Assembly (NCBI RefSeq): GCF_004297405.1
Contig: NZ_SCVC01000039.1
Location: 1 to 64,000, forward strand
Reading direction: 5' to 3'
DNA: 64,000 nt
From: Reyranella sp.
GTDB taxonomy: Bacteria > Pseudomonadota > Alphaproteobacteria > Reyranellales > Reyranellaceae
The position numbers were made by a program, and so were the translations under genes. Of the stretch, positions 17,488 through 26,303 are shown piece after piece. Each line of letters opens with the position of its first letter. Within the stretch, counting starts at the first letter, position 1. Below the pieces are notes generated by a model. The model was not told the origin of the DNA. It worked only from the letters and a program-made list of their open reading frames with translations, and did no database searches.

Positions 17488-19262
17488 GGTGTCACCACCG
17501 TCGGCTCTGCCGCTCCAAAATAGGCCTGAATGACTCCGGTGTCGCCGCGCACCGCCTCGGGCGTGCCTTCGGCGATTTTGGCGCCATGATGCAGCACCAC
17601 GATGCGGTCGCAGAGTGCCATCATCATCTTGAGATTGTGGTCTACGACCATGATCGTGAGACCGGCCCGCCGCAGGTCGCCCAGCACCTTGGCAAGCTGT
17701 GCCGCTTCCACTTGATTGAGGCCTGCGGCGGGTTCGTCGAGCAGCAGGATCTTGGGTTGCGCCGCCAGTGCCATGGCGATGGCCAGCAGCTTCTGGTCAC
17801 CATAAGGCAGGTCGCTCGCCAGCTCGTCGGCACGTTTCTGGAGACCCATGGCGCCCAGGCAGGCTTCGGCGCGCAGGCGCCGGTCATGTTCGCGGCGCCA
17901 ACAACCCGGCAGCCGCAGCAGGGCCGACAGGAAGGGTTCGCGAGCGGCACGATGAGTGGCCGTCAGTGCATTCTCGTAAACCGTGAGCGTGGGGCAGACG
18001 GCGGCCTGCTGGAAGCTGCGCACCATGCCGTGATCGGCGATGCGATGGGGGGCGAGGCCGTTCACGGATTGGCCGAGGCACAGCACGTCGCCGGCATCCG
18101 GCTTGGCGAAACCGCTCAGGAGATTAAAGCAGGTCGTCTTGCCGGCGCCGTTCGGTCCAATCAGACCGACCAGCTCGCCGGCCCGTACGGTGAAGGAGAC
18201 ATCGTCGGTGGCCTTGAGGCCGGAGAAGGCCTTGCGCAGGCCGCGCACCGTGAGCACATCGGTGCCGGTTGCCGGCAGGTCGGGCCTCAGGAGCGCGGGC
18301 AGCGTATGCTGGCCGAACGTCGGCGCTCTGGTGTTGCGCCGGAAACCCGGCAGCAACGAGACGATGCCGCCCGGCATCAGCCGTACCACCAGCAGCAGGA
18401 TGACGGCGAAGATCGCGAGCCGGGCCGCATCGACGAAGCGCAGCGACTCGGGCAGCACGGCGAAGGCGAAGCCGCCGAGCAGCGGTCCGAACAGGCTCGC
18501 CTTACCTCCCATGATGGTGGCTAGCAGACCGGTGGCGGAGTAGCCGACGCCCAGCAGATCGGGTGTAACGACGAAGATCTTCGGCACCAGCAGCGCGCCG
18601 GCAAGCGCGGCAATGCCGCCCGAGATCGCAACGTTCGCGACGCGGGCCCGCACGGTGGGAATGCCGAGCGATTCGGCGAGGTCCGGCGCTTCGCGCACGG
18701 CAACCCAGGCACGCCCGAGCGGGCTTCGTTGCAGGTTGCGCAATCCCACTAGCAGCAGGGTCACGACGATGATCAACAGAAAGAGATAGCTCTGCTGCTG
18801 ACCCCAGCCGAACAGCGTCTGCCACGGCAGTGGTGGCGAAGTCACCAGAACCCCCATCGGTCCGCGCGTGAGATCGATCCAATTGGCGGCGACCAGGCGC
18901 AGGATCTCGGCGGTCGTGAGGGTCGCGATGGCAAAGTAAGCGCCGCCCAGTCTTGCCGCGGCAAAGCCGACCAGCACACCCAGGGCAGCACCCGGCAGAG
19001 GAGCCAGGAACGCCATGAGCCAGAAGTTGAAGCCGAACTTGGTGCTCATCAGGCCGGCGGCATAGGCGCCGAGGCCAAAGAAGGCGGCATGGCCGAAGGT
19101 GACGTAGCCCATCTGGCCGAGGGTCACGCCAAGACCGAGCGCGAACATGCCGAGTACGAGCGCATAGGCGAGGAGGCCAGCGACATAGGGTGAGTCGATC
19201 AGGAAGGCGGCGAGAAAGGCGACGAGAAGACCGCCTGCCAGCCACACCGATGTGCGGCTCAT
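17484..19262 (-). CDS. fused LivM-type permease and LivG-type ATPase
   Basis: 592 residues from ATG 19262, which overlaps the end of the preceding permease gene (ATGA). Residues ~1-310 are a LivM permease with about eight to ten membrane segments (GQMGYVTFGHAAFFGLGAYA; GVGYSATGLLATIMGGKASL). After a short linker, residues ~345-592 are a LivG ATPase: Walker A GPNGAGKTTCFNLL, signature-region DLPYGDQKLLAIAMALAAQP, Walker B ILLLDEPAAGLN, and the VVDHNLKMMMALCDRI switch region. The signature here is YGDQ rather than LSGGQ, as is usual in LivG proteins. The M-G fusion is found in several alphaproteobacteria and fixes the stoichiometry of one permease to one ATPase. Confidence 0.92.
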   Translation of the reverse strand: MSRTSVWLAGGLLVAFLAAFLIDSPYVAGLLAYALVLGMFALGLGVTLGQMGYVTFGHAAFFGLGAYAAGLMSTKFGFNFWLMAFLAPLPGAALGVLVGFAAARLGGAYFAIATLTTAEILRLVAANWIDLTRGPMGVLVTSPPLPWQTLFGWGQQQSYLFLLIIVVTLLLVGLRNLQRSPLGRAWVAVREAPDLAESLGIPTVRARVANVAISGGIAALAGALLVPKIFVVTPDLLGVGYSATGLLATIMGGKASLFGPLLGGFAFAVLPESLRFVDAARLAIFAVILLLVVRLMPGGIVSLLPGFRRNTRAPTFGQHTLPALLRPDLPATGTDVLTVRGLRKAFSGLKATDDVSFTVRAGELVGLIGPNGAGKTTCFNLLSGFAKPDAGDVLCLGQSVNGLAPHRIADHGMVRSFQQAAVCPTLTVYENALTATHRAAREPFLSALLRLPGCWRREHDRRLRAEACLGAMGLQKRADELASDLPYGDQKLLAIAMALAAQPKILLLDEPAAGLNQVEAAQLAKVLGDLRRAGLTIMVVDHNLKMMMALCDRIVVLHHGAKIAEGTPEAVRGDTGVIQAYFGAAEPTVVTP

Positions 19263-20125
19263 CGCGCCTTCTTTCCGGCGAGGCCATAGGGCCGCACCAA
19301 CAGCACAGCCAGCAGCAGCGAGTAGATCACGGCGGTGGCAGTGCCTTCGCTGGTCACCAGGCCCAGCATCGATTCGAGCAGGCCGATCAACAGGCCACAG
19401 ACCACGGCGCCCACGATGCTGCCCATGCCGCCGATCACGACCACGACGAAGGCCTTGATGATCACGACCTGGCCCATCAGCGACGAATAGAGGATGACCG
19501 GTGACAGCAACCCGCCGCCCACCGCGGCGATGACTGCGGCAATGACGAAGGTGCGCAGGTTGACACGATCGACCTCGATGCCGACCACGCGCGACGCGAA
19601 CTGGCTTTGCGCCACGGCGCGCAGCTCGGTGCCGAAGCGCGTTCGCTTCAGGCACCATTCCAGCGCCAGCAGGAAGGCGAGGCCGATGGCGAGCACGAAC
19701 AGTCGCTGATTGGTCAGCACCACGGGGCCGATCTCGATTGCGCCGGGCAGCCCGTCGATGCGGGCCGGCGCCGGTCCCCACAGCACGACCACGGCCTGAT
19801 GAATGAGAATGCTGACGGCGAAAGTTGCGAGCAGCACGTCGGCGCTGCCATCGCGCCGCTGTAGGAGCGGCTGAACGGCGAGACGATTGATGCCGAGGCC
19901 CAGGATCGCGCCGGCGATACCGGCGATCGGCAGGGCGAGCAGATAGGGCACGCCCAGCAGCGAGGTCACGATCAAGGTGACCAGGCCGCCGATCATGAAG
20001 GTCTCGCCATGGGCGAAGTTGATCACGTGCAGGACACCGAAGATCAGCGACAGGCCGAGCGCCACCAACGCATAGCCCATGCCGACAGAGAGACCGTTGG
20101 CGACCTGCTGGAAGACGATCTCCAT
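19259..20125 (-). CDS. livH: HAAT-family ABC transporter permease, LivH-like
   Basis: 288 residues with the typical LivH pattern of eight membrane segments. Diagnostic stretches are NGLSVGMGYALVALGLSLIF, GVLHVINFAHGETFMIGGLV near the N-terminus and VVVIGGMGSIVGAVVCGLLI near the C-terminus. It starts seven bases after the binding-protein gene and overlaps the next gene by four bases, so the cluster is a tight operon. It would pair with the permease half of the fused protein to form the channel. Confidence 0.93.
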   Translation of the reverse strand: MEIVFQQVANGLSVGMGYALVALGLSLIFGVLHVINFAHGETFMIGGLVTLIVTSLLGVPYLLALPIAGIAGAILGLGINRLAVQPLLQRRDGSADVLLATFAVSILIHQAVVVLWGPAPARIDGLPGAIEIGPVVLTNQRLFVLAIGLAFLLALEWCLKRTRFGTELRAVAQSQFASRVVGIEVDRVNLRTFVIAAVIAAVGGGLLSPVILYSSLMGQVVIIKAFVVVVIGGMGSIVGAVVCGLLIGLLESMLGLVTSEGTATAVIYSLLLAVLLVRPYGLAGKKAR

Positions 20126-20132
20126 GGTCGAG

Positions 20133-21257
20133 TTACGGTGCCGGGATCAGCTTGCCGTCTTTGACGACCAGGTTGATCAGGGCGCCGCTTGCAGCCTGGC
20201 CGTTCTTGTCGAAGGTCACGATGCCGCGCGGTGTCTCCCACTTGTCCTCGTGCAGCACCTTGGCGACCTTGGCGGGATCGTCGGCCGTACCGGCCTTCTG
20301 CATTGCTTTGGCCAGAAGCCAGATGCTTTCGAAGCCCAGCTCTTCGATCTTTTCGGGCGTCTCCTTGTATTTGGCCTGATAGGCGGCGACGAACCGCTTG
20401 TTCAGCGGATTGTCGAGCGAGGGTACATAGATGTCGGCGCTGAAGGCGCTTTCGGCCGCGTTGCCTGCGACGCGCACGCCCTCGGAGTTCAGGATGCCCG
20501 GCATGACGCAGCGTTTGGCATCAAGCTTCAGCTCCTGCATCAGGCGCAAGATGTTGCCGTACTGCTCCATGTTGGAGCCGGCGATGCAGACCAAGTCGGC
20601 GCCGCTGCCCTTCACCTTGGTGACCAAGGTGCTGAAGTCGTTCTGCGTCATGTCGTAGGCTTCGGCGGCAACGACCTTATTGCCGAACAGTTTGCGCAGG
20701 TTGGCGATGGTGAGACGGCCGAAATCGCTGTTCTCAGCCAGGACCGCGACCTTGCTGGGCTTGATCTTCTCGGTGAGCACGATGTCGAAGTCACGGGCGT
20801 CCATCGCCGTGGTCGAGTTCAGCCGGAACACGCGGTCATAGCCCGACGCCGTCACGTCCGGATGCTTGGGAACCGCCGCCATGAACAGGGCGCCATTGGC
20901 CTGGGCGAGCTGGACCACGGCCAGCGCCACGGTGCTGCTGATCTCGCCGGCAATGAACTTGATCTTGTCCTGATTGAGCAGCCGCTGCGCAGCGCCCACA
21001 CCTTCGGCCGGCTGGAAGTTGGTGTCGTAGACCACGAGCTCGATGCGCCGGCCGCCCAAGATGCCGCCGTCGGCGTTTATCATCTCTGCGGCGACGACCG
21101 CGCCCTGGTGACCCTGTTTTCCGACCAGCGACTTGACGGGCATCAGCACGCCGATGCGCACAGGCGGCGGCTGCTGTGCCGCTACCCCGAAGGTGAAGCT
21201 GCCCAGCAGGGCGGCAATAGTTGTGGCGATGACCGATCGGCGCGCGACGATACCCAA
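20133..21257 (-). CDS. periplasmic substrate-binding protein of a HAAT ABC transporter (LivK-like)
   Basis: 374 residues with a signal peptide (MGIVARRSVIATTIAALLGS, cleavage after GVAA). The mature protein has the periplasmic-binding type I fold: PVRIGVLMPVKSLVGKQGHQ, AAEMINADGGILGGRRIELV, and the ligand-site area AGEISSTVALAVVQLAQANG. It is first in the minus-strand operon and divergent from the TetR regulator. The amidohydrolase in the divergent arm suggests the ligand may be an amide- or ring-nitrogen-containing compound rather than leucine, but that is inference. Confidence 0.92.
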   Translation of the reverse strand: MGIVARRSVIATTIAALLGSFTFGVAAQQPPPVRIGVLMPVKSLVGKQGHQGAVVAAEMINADGGILGGRRIELVVYDTNFQPAEGVGAAQRLLNQDKIKFIAGEISSTVALAVVQLAQANGALFMAAVPKHPDVTASGYDRVFRLNSTTAMDARDFDIVLTEKIKPSKVAVLAENSDFGRLTIANLRKLFGNKVVAAEAYDMTQNDFSTLVTKVKGSGADLVCIAGSNMEQYGNILRLMQELKLDAKRCVMPGILNSEGVRVAGNAAESAFSADIYVPSLDNPLNKRFVAAYQAKYKETPEKIEELGFESIWLLAKAMQKAGTADDPAKVAKVLHEDKWETPRGIVTFDKNGQAASGALINLVVKDGKLIPAP

Positions 21258-21336
21258 TTGATCCTCCCTCAGCGTGTTGATGCATGGGTCGGCCCTATCG
21301 GGCGACGCGAGACCATCGTCGATCCTCGTGGATGTG

Positions 21337-21365
21337 TCAATCGACTGATTAAATCAAGTGATTGA
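21337..21365. promoter_or_regulatory. 29-bp interrupted palindrome, candidate TetR operator
   Basis: The pattern is TCAATC-N3-TGATT-A-AATCA-N3-GATTGA: two pairs of matched half-sites around one central base, located between the binding-protein gene (start 21257) and the TetR gene (start 21412). Size, symmetry and position are what a TetR dimer or pair of dimers would need to control both divergent transcripts. Confidence 0.65.
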
Positions 21366-21411
21366 TTTTTTCGAGAGATTTGTCAGTATGTTAGGGATTG
21401 AGAGGTGAGAA

Positions 21412-22104
21412 ATGGCGCAGACAGGCCATCGTGCATCGGCGGACGCCGCATCCTCGGCTGCGGAGGTGGGGGAGGCCAAAACCCGCATTCTGCTGGCGGC
21501 GGAACGGCTGTTTGCCGAGCATGGTTACAGCGGCGCGTCGCTGCGCTCGATCATGGCCGCAGCCGAGGTCAATACAGCGTCCATTCACTATTACTTCCGG
21601 CACAAGGAGGGGCTGCTGCGCGCGATCTTCGAGATGCGGGTGGCGCCCATGAACGAGGAGCGGCAGGAGCGCCTCGCGGCCATCGAACAGCAGAGCGGCG
21701 ACGGCACGCCCGAGGTGGATGCTGTGCTGCGCGCCTTCATCGAGCCGGCCATCCGCCGCACGCGGGCGCAAGGCGGCCAGGCCTTCAATCGCATCTCGGC
21801 GCTGTGTTCGGTCGACCCCGACCCGGCGGTGCGCCAAGTGGTGTTCGATTCCTACGATACGGTGTCGCGCCACTTCACGGCGCTGCTGCGCAAGGCCTGC
21901 CCTCATCTCACCGACGAGGAGTTCTATTGGCGCCAGCACTGCATCTACGGCAGCATGATGTACATGCGCACCGACAATGGGCGCGTCGCCTACCTGCTGG
22001 GCGACCGCGGCGCGGGCCATTCGGACACGGCGCTGCAGCAGTTGCTGGTCTTCCTCACCGCCGGCATGAAGGCGCCCGGCGACGGCGCGGTGGCCGGCGC
22101 ATGA
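21412..22104 (+). CDS. TetR-family transcriptional regulator
   Basis: 230 residues. The N-terminal HTH lies at residues ~22-68: AKTRILLAAERLFAEHGYSG, ASLRSIMAAAEVNTASIHYY and FRHKEGLLRAIF. The C-terminal ligand/dimer domain contains RRTRAQGGQAFNRISALCSV and the EFYWRQHCIYGSMMYMRTDN stretch of the acrylate-regulator-like TetR subgroup. Its stop overlaps the amidohydrolase start (ATGA), so it heads an operon with the catabolic genes. It probably represses both this operon and the divergent transporter. Confidence 0.9.
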   Translation: MAQTGHRASADAASSAAEVGEAKTRILLAAERLFAEHGYSGASLRSIMAAAEVNTASIHYYFRHKEGLLRAIFEMRVAPMNEERQERLAAIEQQSGDGTPEVDAVLRAFIEPAIRRTRAQGGQAFNRISALCSVDPDPAVRQVVFDSYDTVSRHFTALLRKACPHLTDEEFYWRQHCIYGSMMYMRTDNGRVAYLLGDRGAGHSDTALQQLLVFLTAGMKAPGDGAVAGA

Positions 22105-23504
22105 GCCGCATCCTTCTGAAAGGTGGCCAGGTCGTCACCGTCGATGCCACCAACACACTCCATGCCGTCGCCGACATCCTGGTCGAGCGCGGCCGGATCG
22201 CAGCCATCGCACCACAGATCGCGCCGCCGGCCGATGCCGAAGTCATCGATCTTAGCGGCCACATCGTTCTGCCAGGCTTTGTCGATACCCATCGCCATTC
22301 CTGGCAGACCGGCATTCGTGGAGTCGCCGCCGACTGGAGTCTGCTCGATTACGTGCGCGGCATCCGAATGGGCTATGCCCGTGCCTATCGGCCTGAGGAT
22401 GTCTACATCAGCGTCTTGGTCGGCCTGCTCGAAGCGCTCGACTCCGGCATCACCACGCTCTGCGATTTCTGCCACATCATGAACAGCCCCGCGCACGCCG
22501 ATGCGGCGCTGGCGGCGGTGCGTGATGCCGGGATGCGCACGCGCCTCCACTACGGCTTCTACGATGTGCCTCTGTCGCAGCCGGCTTTCATCGACCATGC
22601 CGCTCGCCTTGCCGATGCTGAACGTCTCGTGCGGCAGTTCGGCACGACGGTCGGGCTGTCGGAGCTGGGCGTGGCACTTACGGAGGCGAAACTCGTCTCG
22701 CCCGTGGAGACGGCGGCCGAGATCGGTTTCGCGCGCCGCCACGGTCTGCCGATCACGGCGCATATGGGGACCCTTTCCACACCCGACGCCGTGGCCCGTC
22801 TCGGTGCCGACGGATTGCTGGGTCCGGACATCCTCCATGTCCATTGCAATTTCTCGTCCGACGACGAGTTGAAGATGATCCGGGATTCTGGCGGCGCGGT
22901 CTCTTGCACACCCGAGACCGAACTACAGATGGCAATGGGCTTTCCCGTGATCGGCCGACTGATGGCGCTTGGCATGGCGCCGTCGCTCGGCATCGACATC
23001 GTCTCCGACTATTCGGGCGATATGTTCAGCCAGATGCGCATCGGCCTGCAGGTTGAGCGTGCGCTGCGCAACGAGCCCGCGCTACGGGCCGGCAAGATGC
23101 CGGGCAGCATCTCGCCCGGCGTGCGCGAGGGGCTGCGCTTCGCCACGGTAAACGGCGCGGCCGCCATGAACCGCAGCTCGGAGTTCGGCAGCCTCGGGAT
23201 CGGCAAGCAGGCCGATATCATCGCGTTGCGCCAGGATGGGCTGCATTTCATGCCGCCAGCGCCGGCGGTTCCCGCCATCGTGTTGCAGGCCCGCGCCAGT
23301 GACGTCGATTTCGTCATGGTCGGCGGCGCGTTGCGCAAGCGCAATGGCCGGTTGATCGGTCACGACATGGCCCGGCTGCGTGCCACGATGCTGGCGACGC
23401 AGGCGCACCTGACCGCGTCGCTAGAGCATCGGGACGATGCTGCGACGGCCACCAGCACAGGCCGCGCCTACGCCAGTGCCATCGAGGACATCGTGGCGTC
23501 CTAG
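22101..23504 (+). CDS. metal-dependent amidohydrolase (TrzA/cytosine-deaminase-like)
   Basis: 467 residues from ATG 22101. Composite barrel of the amidohydrolase superfamily: an N-terminal beta sandwich (LLKGGQVVTVDATNT) and then the metal motif VDTHRH (His64, His66). Further ligands are the His in ITAHMG and in ILHVHCNFSS, and the catalytic Asp in LGIDIVSDYSGDM. The C-terminal FGSLGIGKQADIIALRQDG is the usual return strand. Family members deaminate or dechlorinate heterocycles (atrazine chlorohydrolase, guanine or cytosine deaminase). The exact substrate cannot be assigned. The absence of a signal peptide and the linked ABC importer suggest intracellular hydrolysis of an imported compound. 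Confidence 0.88.
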   Translation: MSRILLKGGQVVTVDATNTLHAVADILVERGRIAAIAPQIAPPADAEVIDLSGHIVLPGFVDTHRHSWQTGIRGVAADWSLLDYVRGIRMGYARAYRPEDVYISVLVGLLEALDSGITTLCDFCHIMNSPAHADAALAAVRDAGMRTRLHYGFYDVPLSQPAFIDHAARLADAERLVRQFGTTVGLSELGVALTEAKLVSPVETAAEIGFARRHGLPITAHMGTLSTPDAVARLGADGLLGPDILHVHCNFSSDDELKMIRDSGGAVSCTPETELQMAMGFPVIGRLMALGMAPSLGIDIVSDYSGDMFSQMRIGLQVERALRNEPALRAGKMPGSISPGVREGLRFATVNGAAAMNRSSEFGSLGIGKQADIIALRQDGLHFMPPAPAVPAIVLQARASDVDFVMVGGALRKRNGRLIGHDMARLRATMLATQAHLTASLEHRDDAATATSTGRAYASAIEDIVAS

Positions 23505-23546
23505 CGCCTGGCATCCCGCACGAAGAAACCCAACGGAGGACACTCA

Positions 23547-24710
23547 ATGCGTCGCAGCGACGACCGGATTCTCACCACCCATGTCGGCAGCCTGCCGCGC
23601 AACTCCCTGCTCACTGATCTCCTGATCCGCGACGAGGCAGGCGAGGCCATCGACAAGGCCGAATTGGCCCGGCGCAGCGCCGAGGCGGTGCGCCACGTCG
23701 TCGAGCGCCAGACTGCAGCGGGCGTCGATATCGTGGGCGACGGCGAGCAGCCGAGGGTCGGTTTCCAGACCTATGTGGCGCAGCGCATGAAGGGCTTCGG
23801 TGGCGAGTCTTCGCGCCCGCGTCCGCGTGACTATGTCGAGTTTCCCGGCTTTGCGGCCCAGATGCGCCAGCGTTTCCCGCGGCGCGGCAAAGTCTCCAAT
23901 GCGCCGCAAGCCCAGGCCGAGATCGTCTACGACGACCTGACGGCCGCCGAGGAGGAGTGCCGAATGTTTCGCACCGCCCTTGACGGCCTCGCCAAGCCGC
24001 CGGTCGATGCATTTATGACTGCAGCCTCTCCCGGCATCATCGCCACGACGCTGCTCAACGCGCACTACGACAGCCACGAAGCCTATGTCTTCGCGCTGGC
24101 GCGCCAGATGCGCAAGGAATACGAGCGCATCGCACGGGACTTCGTGCTGCAGATCGATGCGCCTGATCTCGCGATGGAGCACACCATGCTGTTCCAGGAC
24201 AAGAGCGTGGCGGAGTTCCTTGAGATTGCCGCGATCCATGTCGCGGCACTAAACGAGGCGCTAGCGGACATCCCGCGTGAAAGGGTCAGGCTCCATTGCT
24301 GCTGGGGCAACTGGGAAGGACCGCACACCCACGACATTCCCTTGAGCGAAGTGTTGCCGGTCCTGTTTGGCGCGCACGTCGGTGCGCTCAGCCTCGAATT
24401 CGCCAACCCGCGCCACCAGCATGAATATGCGGCGCTGAAGAAGGCCAAGTTGCCGGATGCCTTCGTGCTGCTGCCCGGCGTCATCGATTCGACTACCAAC
24501 TATGTCGAGCATCCCGAGGTCGTGGCCAATCGCATCTGCGAAGCCGTCGATGCCGTAGGCGATCGCAGCCGGGTTATTGCTTCGAGCGACTGTGGCTTCG
24601 GCACTTTCGCCGGCGGCGAGTTTGTGGCTGAGGACGTCGTTTGGGCCAAGCTCAAGAGCTGCCGGGAGGGTGCCGACATCGCTACACGCCGGCTATGGGG
24701 CAAGCGATAG
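23547..24710 (+). CDS. cobalamin-independent methionine-synthase-like (MetE C-terminal family) protein
   Basis: 387 residues preceded by a GGAGG site. It is the single catalytic-barrel form of the MetE/UROD superfamily: ILTTHVGSLPRNSLLTDLLI at the N-terminus, AGVDIVGDGEQPRVGFQTYV, the zinc-site region VRLHCCWGNWEGPHTHDIPL, and SRVIASSDCGFGTF near the C-terminus. Members lacking the N-terminal MetE half are often methyl-transfer or catabolic enzymes linked to amidohydrolases and betaine-type compounds. It follows the amidohydrolase by 42 bp on the same strand. The next 268 bp to the convergent gene hold no credible CDS. Confidence 0.85.
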   Translation: MRRSDDRILTTHVGSLPRNSLLTDLLIRDEAGEAIDKAELARRSAEAVRHVVERQTAAGVDIVGDGEQPRVGFQTYVAQRMKGFGGESSRPRPRDYVEFPGFAAQMRQRFPRRGKVSNAPQAQAEIVYDDLTAAEEECRMFRTALDGLAKPPVDAFMTAASPGIIATTLLNAHYDSHEAYVFALARQMRKEYERIARDFVLQIDAPDLAMEHTMLFQDKSVAEFLEIAAIHVAALNEALADIPRERVRLHCCWGNWEGPHTHDIPLSEVLPVLFGAHVGALSLEFANPRHQHEYAALKKAKLPDAFVLLPGVIDSTTNYVEHPEVVANRICEAVDAVGDRSRVIASSDCGFGTFAGGEFVAEDVVWAKLKSCREGADIATRRLWGKR

Positions 24711-24978
24711 CCATGTCGAGGTTCAAACGCCGTCGTTCTTCGAAGCATCCTCTGCGTCATGATTATGGGTAAGTTGGTGTCCCTGGTCTTTGCGTGCACT
24801 GGCGACGTCGAAGCTCGGCGACAGAGTCGACGTCGTAAGTGGTCGTTCTCTCGGTTGTCGCAGCGTAGGCCGAGCTAGCCCACCGTCACTGGCGAGAAGT
24901 CGACATACCAGTTCTTGCAGCGGATATAGCCTTTCACCTTGCTCAAGATGGCATTCGGCCAACCAACGCGGATTCTAG

Positions 24979-26286
24979 TCAGGCGAAGGTTTGTTCAAGC
25001 CCGGAGACGGGAAGACTCGCCGGGCCCTGACGCCGGACTGCGACCAGATGCCGGGCTTCTGCATCGCGTCCGGAGACCAGGTACGCCCGCAACAACGTCG
25101 CTTCGACCAGATCCCCCTGCGCCCGGCTGCCGCCGATACGTTCTCGTTCCGGCAGCCTTGGCTCGATCAGGTCGATCGCCGTTGTGTAATCGCCCCGCTG
25201 GAAGGCCGCGAAAGCGCGCGCCATATCGGGGATGATGGAACCAGAGGGATAGCGGCCAGCGCTCGCCAGCTCCTCGATGGCCCGGACCCAACCCTCGAGC
25301 GCTGCGTCATCACCAACGGCCGCATAGGTAAGCCCGACATGCCAATCGGCGAGGGACATGCCTGGGCGTGGAAGTTTCTCCCGCGCATAGTCTTTGAGCT
25401 TCGCCCAGCGCGCGTGATCGCGTGGATGGCCCGCCAGTTCGGATCGCCACAAGAACGCGGCTGAATCCGAAAGCTTCTGATGAATTGCACCGCGATGATC
25501 GTCGGCCGAGAAGGCGTCGCTGTAAAGGCGAAGCGCCGCTTCCATGTTCCCGGCGTGCAATTCGAAGAGGCCGAGGTGCCAGTTCAGATGGCCGAACAAT
25601 CCGCCGCCGCGATCGTAAAGCGGCATCCATTCGCGCATGAAGACAATGCCGGCGTCCTGCTCTCCGGTTTCGTAACACAAATGGGCGAAGGCATGGGCGG
25701 CATAGGCGTTGCGTCGGAACCGGGCCACGGAACGCTCTATTCTGGGGCGCGCGTCGTCGTGCCGACCGATCTCCGACAGCGCCATCCCGTGATGGGCCTC
25801 GAACCACCAATCCTCGCCGTACTGCGGGGCGAGTACGTCCAGAAAGTCGACTAAGTCCTGTTCCCGGCCGGACAGGCCGGACATCCCGATCAATCCGCCC
25901 TGATTGGCGGCCAGGCTCAACACCAGCGCGTCGCGCGGCCACGTCTGCACATGGCTACGGATCGCGGCCAGCGCCGCGATGGCCTGGCCGGCAAACAGGT
26001 GACGAAAGACATCGATGTGGCTGAGGTCGCGCGCCGAGGCTCCCTTGCTGAGGGACAGAGCCGGGGCAAGGTTCTCACGCATGCCCGCAAGGTCGCCTGC
26101 CAGCTGAAAGGCCCGGGCTTTGCCGATGTAAGCAAGGGCGAAGCCGGGATCGTCAGCGATTGCCCGGTCAAAAGCCGCGGCCGCACCTGGGTAGACAGTT
26201 AGCAGAAGGTCGACGCCCTCGACGTAAGCATCGCGCGCGGTGGCGCTCGCCGTGGAGACGGTTAGGCCGTAGCGGTCTGTCAGCAT
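24979..26286 (-). CDS. tetratricopeptide repeat protein, TTC38-like
   Basis: 435 residues from the ATG at 26286 (purine-rich GGTGGTGA upstream); a longer frame to 26352 would overlap the upstream gene. Helical repeats run through most of the protein, with the family-typical stretches EDWWFEAHHGMALSEIGRHD, YAAHAFAHLCYETGEQDAGI and HLNWHLGLFELHAGNMEAAL. Bacterial TTC38-like proteins are of unknown function. It starts 17 bp after the GMC oxidoreductase gene, so the two are likely co-expressed. Confidence 0.8.
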   Translation of the reverse strand: MLTDRYGLTVSTASATARDAYVEGVDLLLTVYPGAAAAFDRAIADDPGFALAYIGKARAFQLAGDLAGMRENLAPALSLSKGASARDLSHIDVFRHLFAGQAIAALAAIRSHVQTWPRDALVLSLAANQGGLIGMSGLSGREQDLVDFLDVLAPQYGEDWWFEAHHGMALSEIGRHDDARPRIERSVARFRRNAYAAHAFAHLCYETGEQDAGIVFMREWMPLYDRGGGLFGHLNWHLGLFELHAGNMEAALRLYSDAFSADDHRGAIHQKLSDSAAFLWRSELAGHPRDHARWAKLKDYAREKLPRPGMSLADWHVGLTYAAVGDDAALEGWVRAIEELASAGRYPSGSIIPDMARAFAAFQRGDYTTAIDLIEPRLPERERIGGSRAQGDLVEATLLRAYLVSGRDAEARHLVAVRRQGPASLPVSGLEQTFA

Positions 26287-26303
26287 GTCACCACCAGAGT
26301 TAA

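Noticed and set aside
17586..18524. 312-residue plus-strand frame opposite the LivG half
   Set aside because: Antisense shadow; the minus strand has intact Walker motifs.
21405..23504. 699-residue frame spanning the TetR and amidohydrolase genes as one protein
   Set aside because: Its first ~230 residues are the wrong frame of the TetR gene; the true amidohydrolase starts at ATG 22101 overlapping the TetR stop.
24723..24978. Minus-strand tail KVKGYIRCKNWYVDFSPVTV between the MetE-like and TTC38-like genes
   Set aside because: Protein-like but only about 35 residues, overlapping the TTC38-like stop in another frame, with no start; too little to call a gene.
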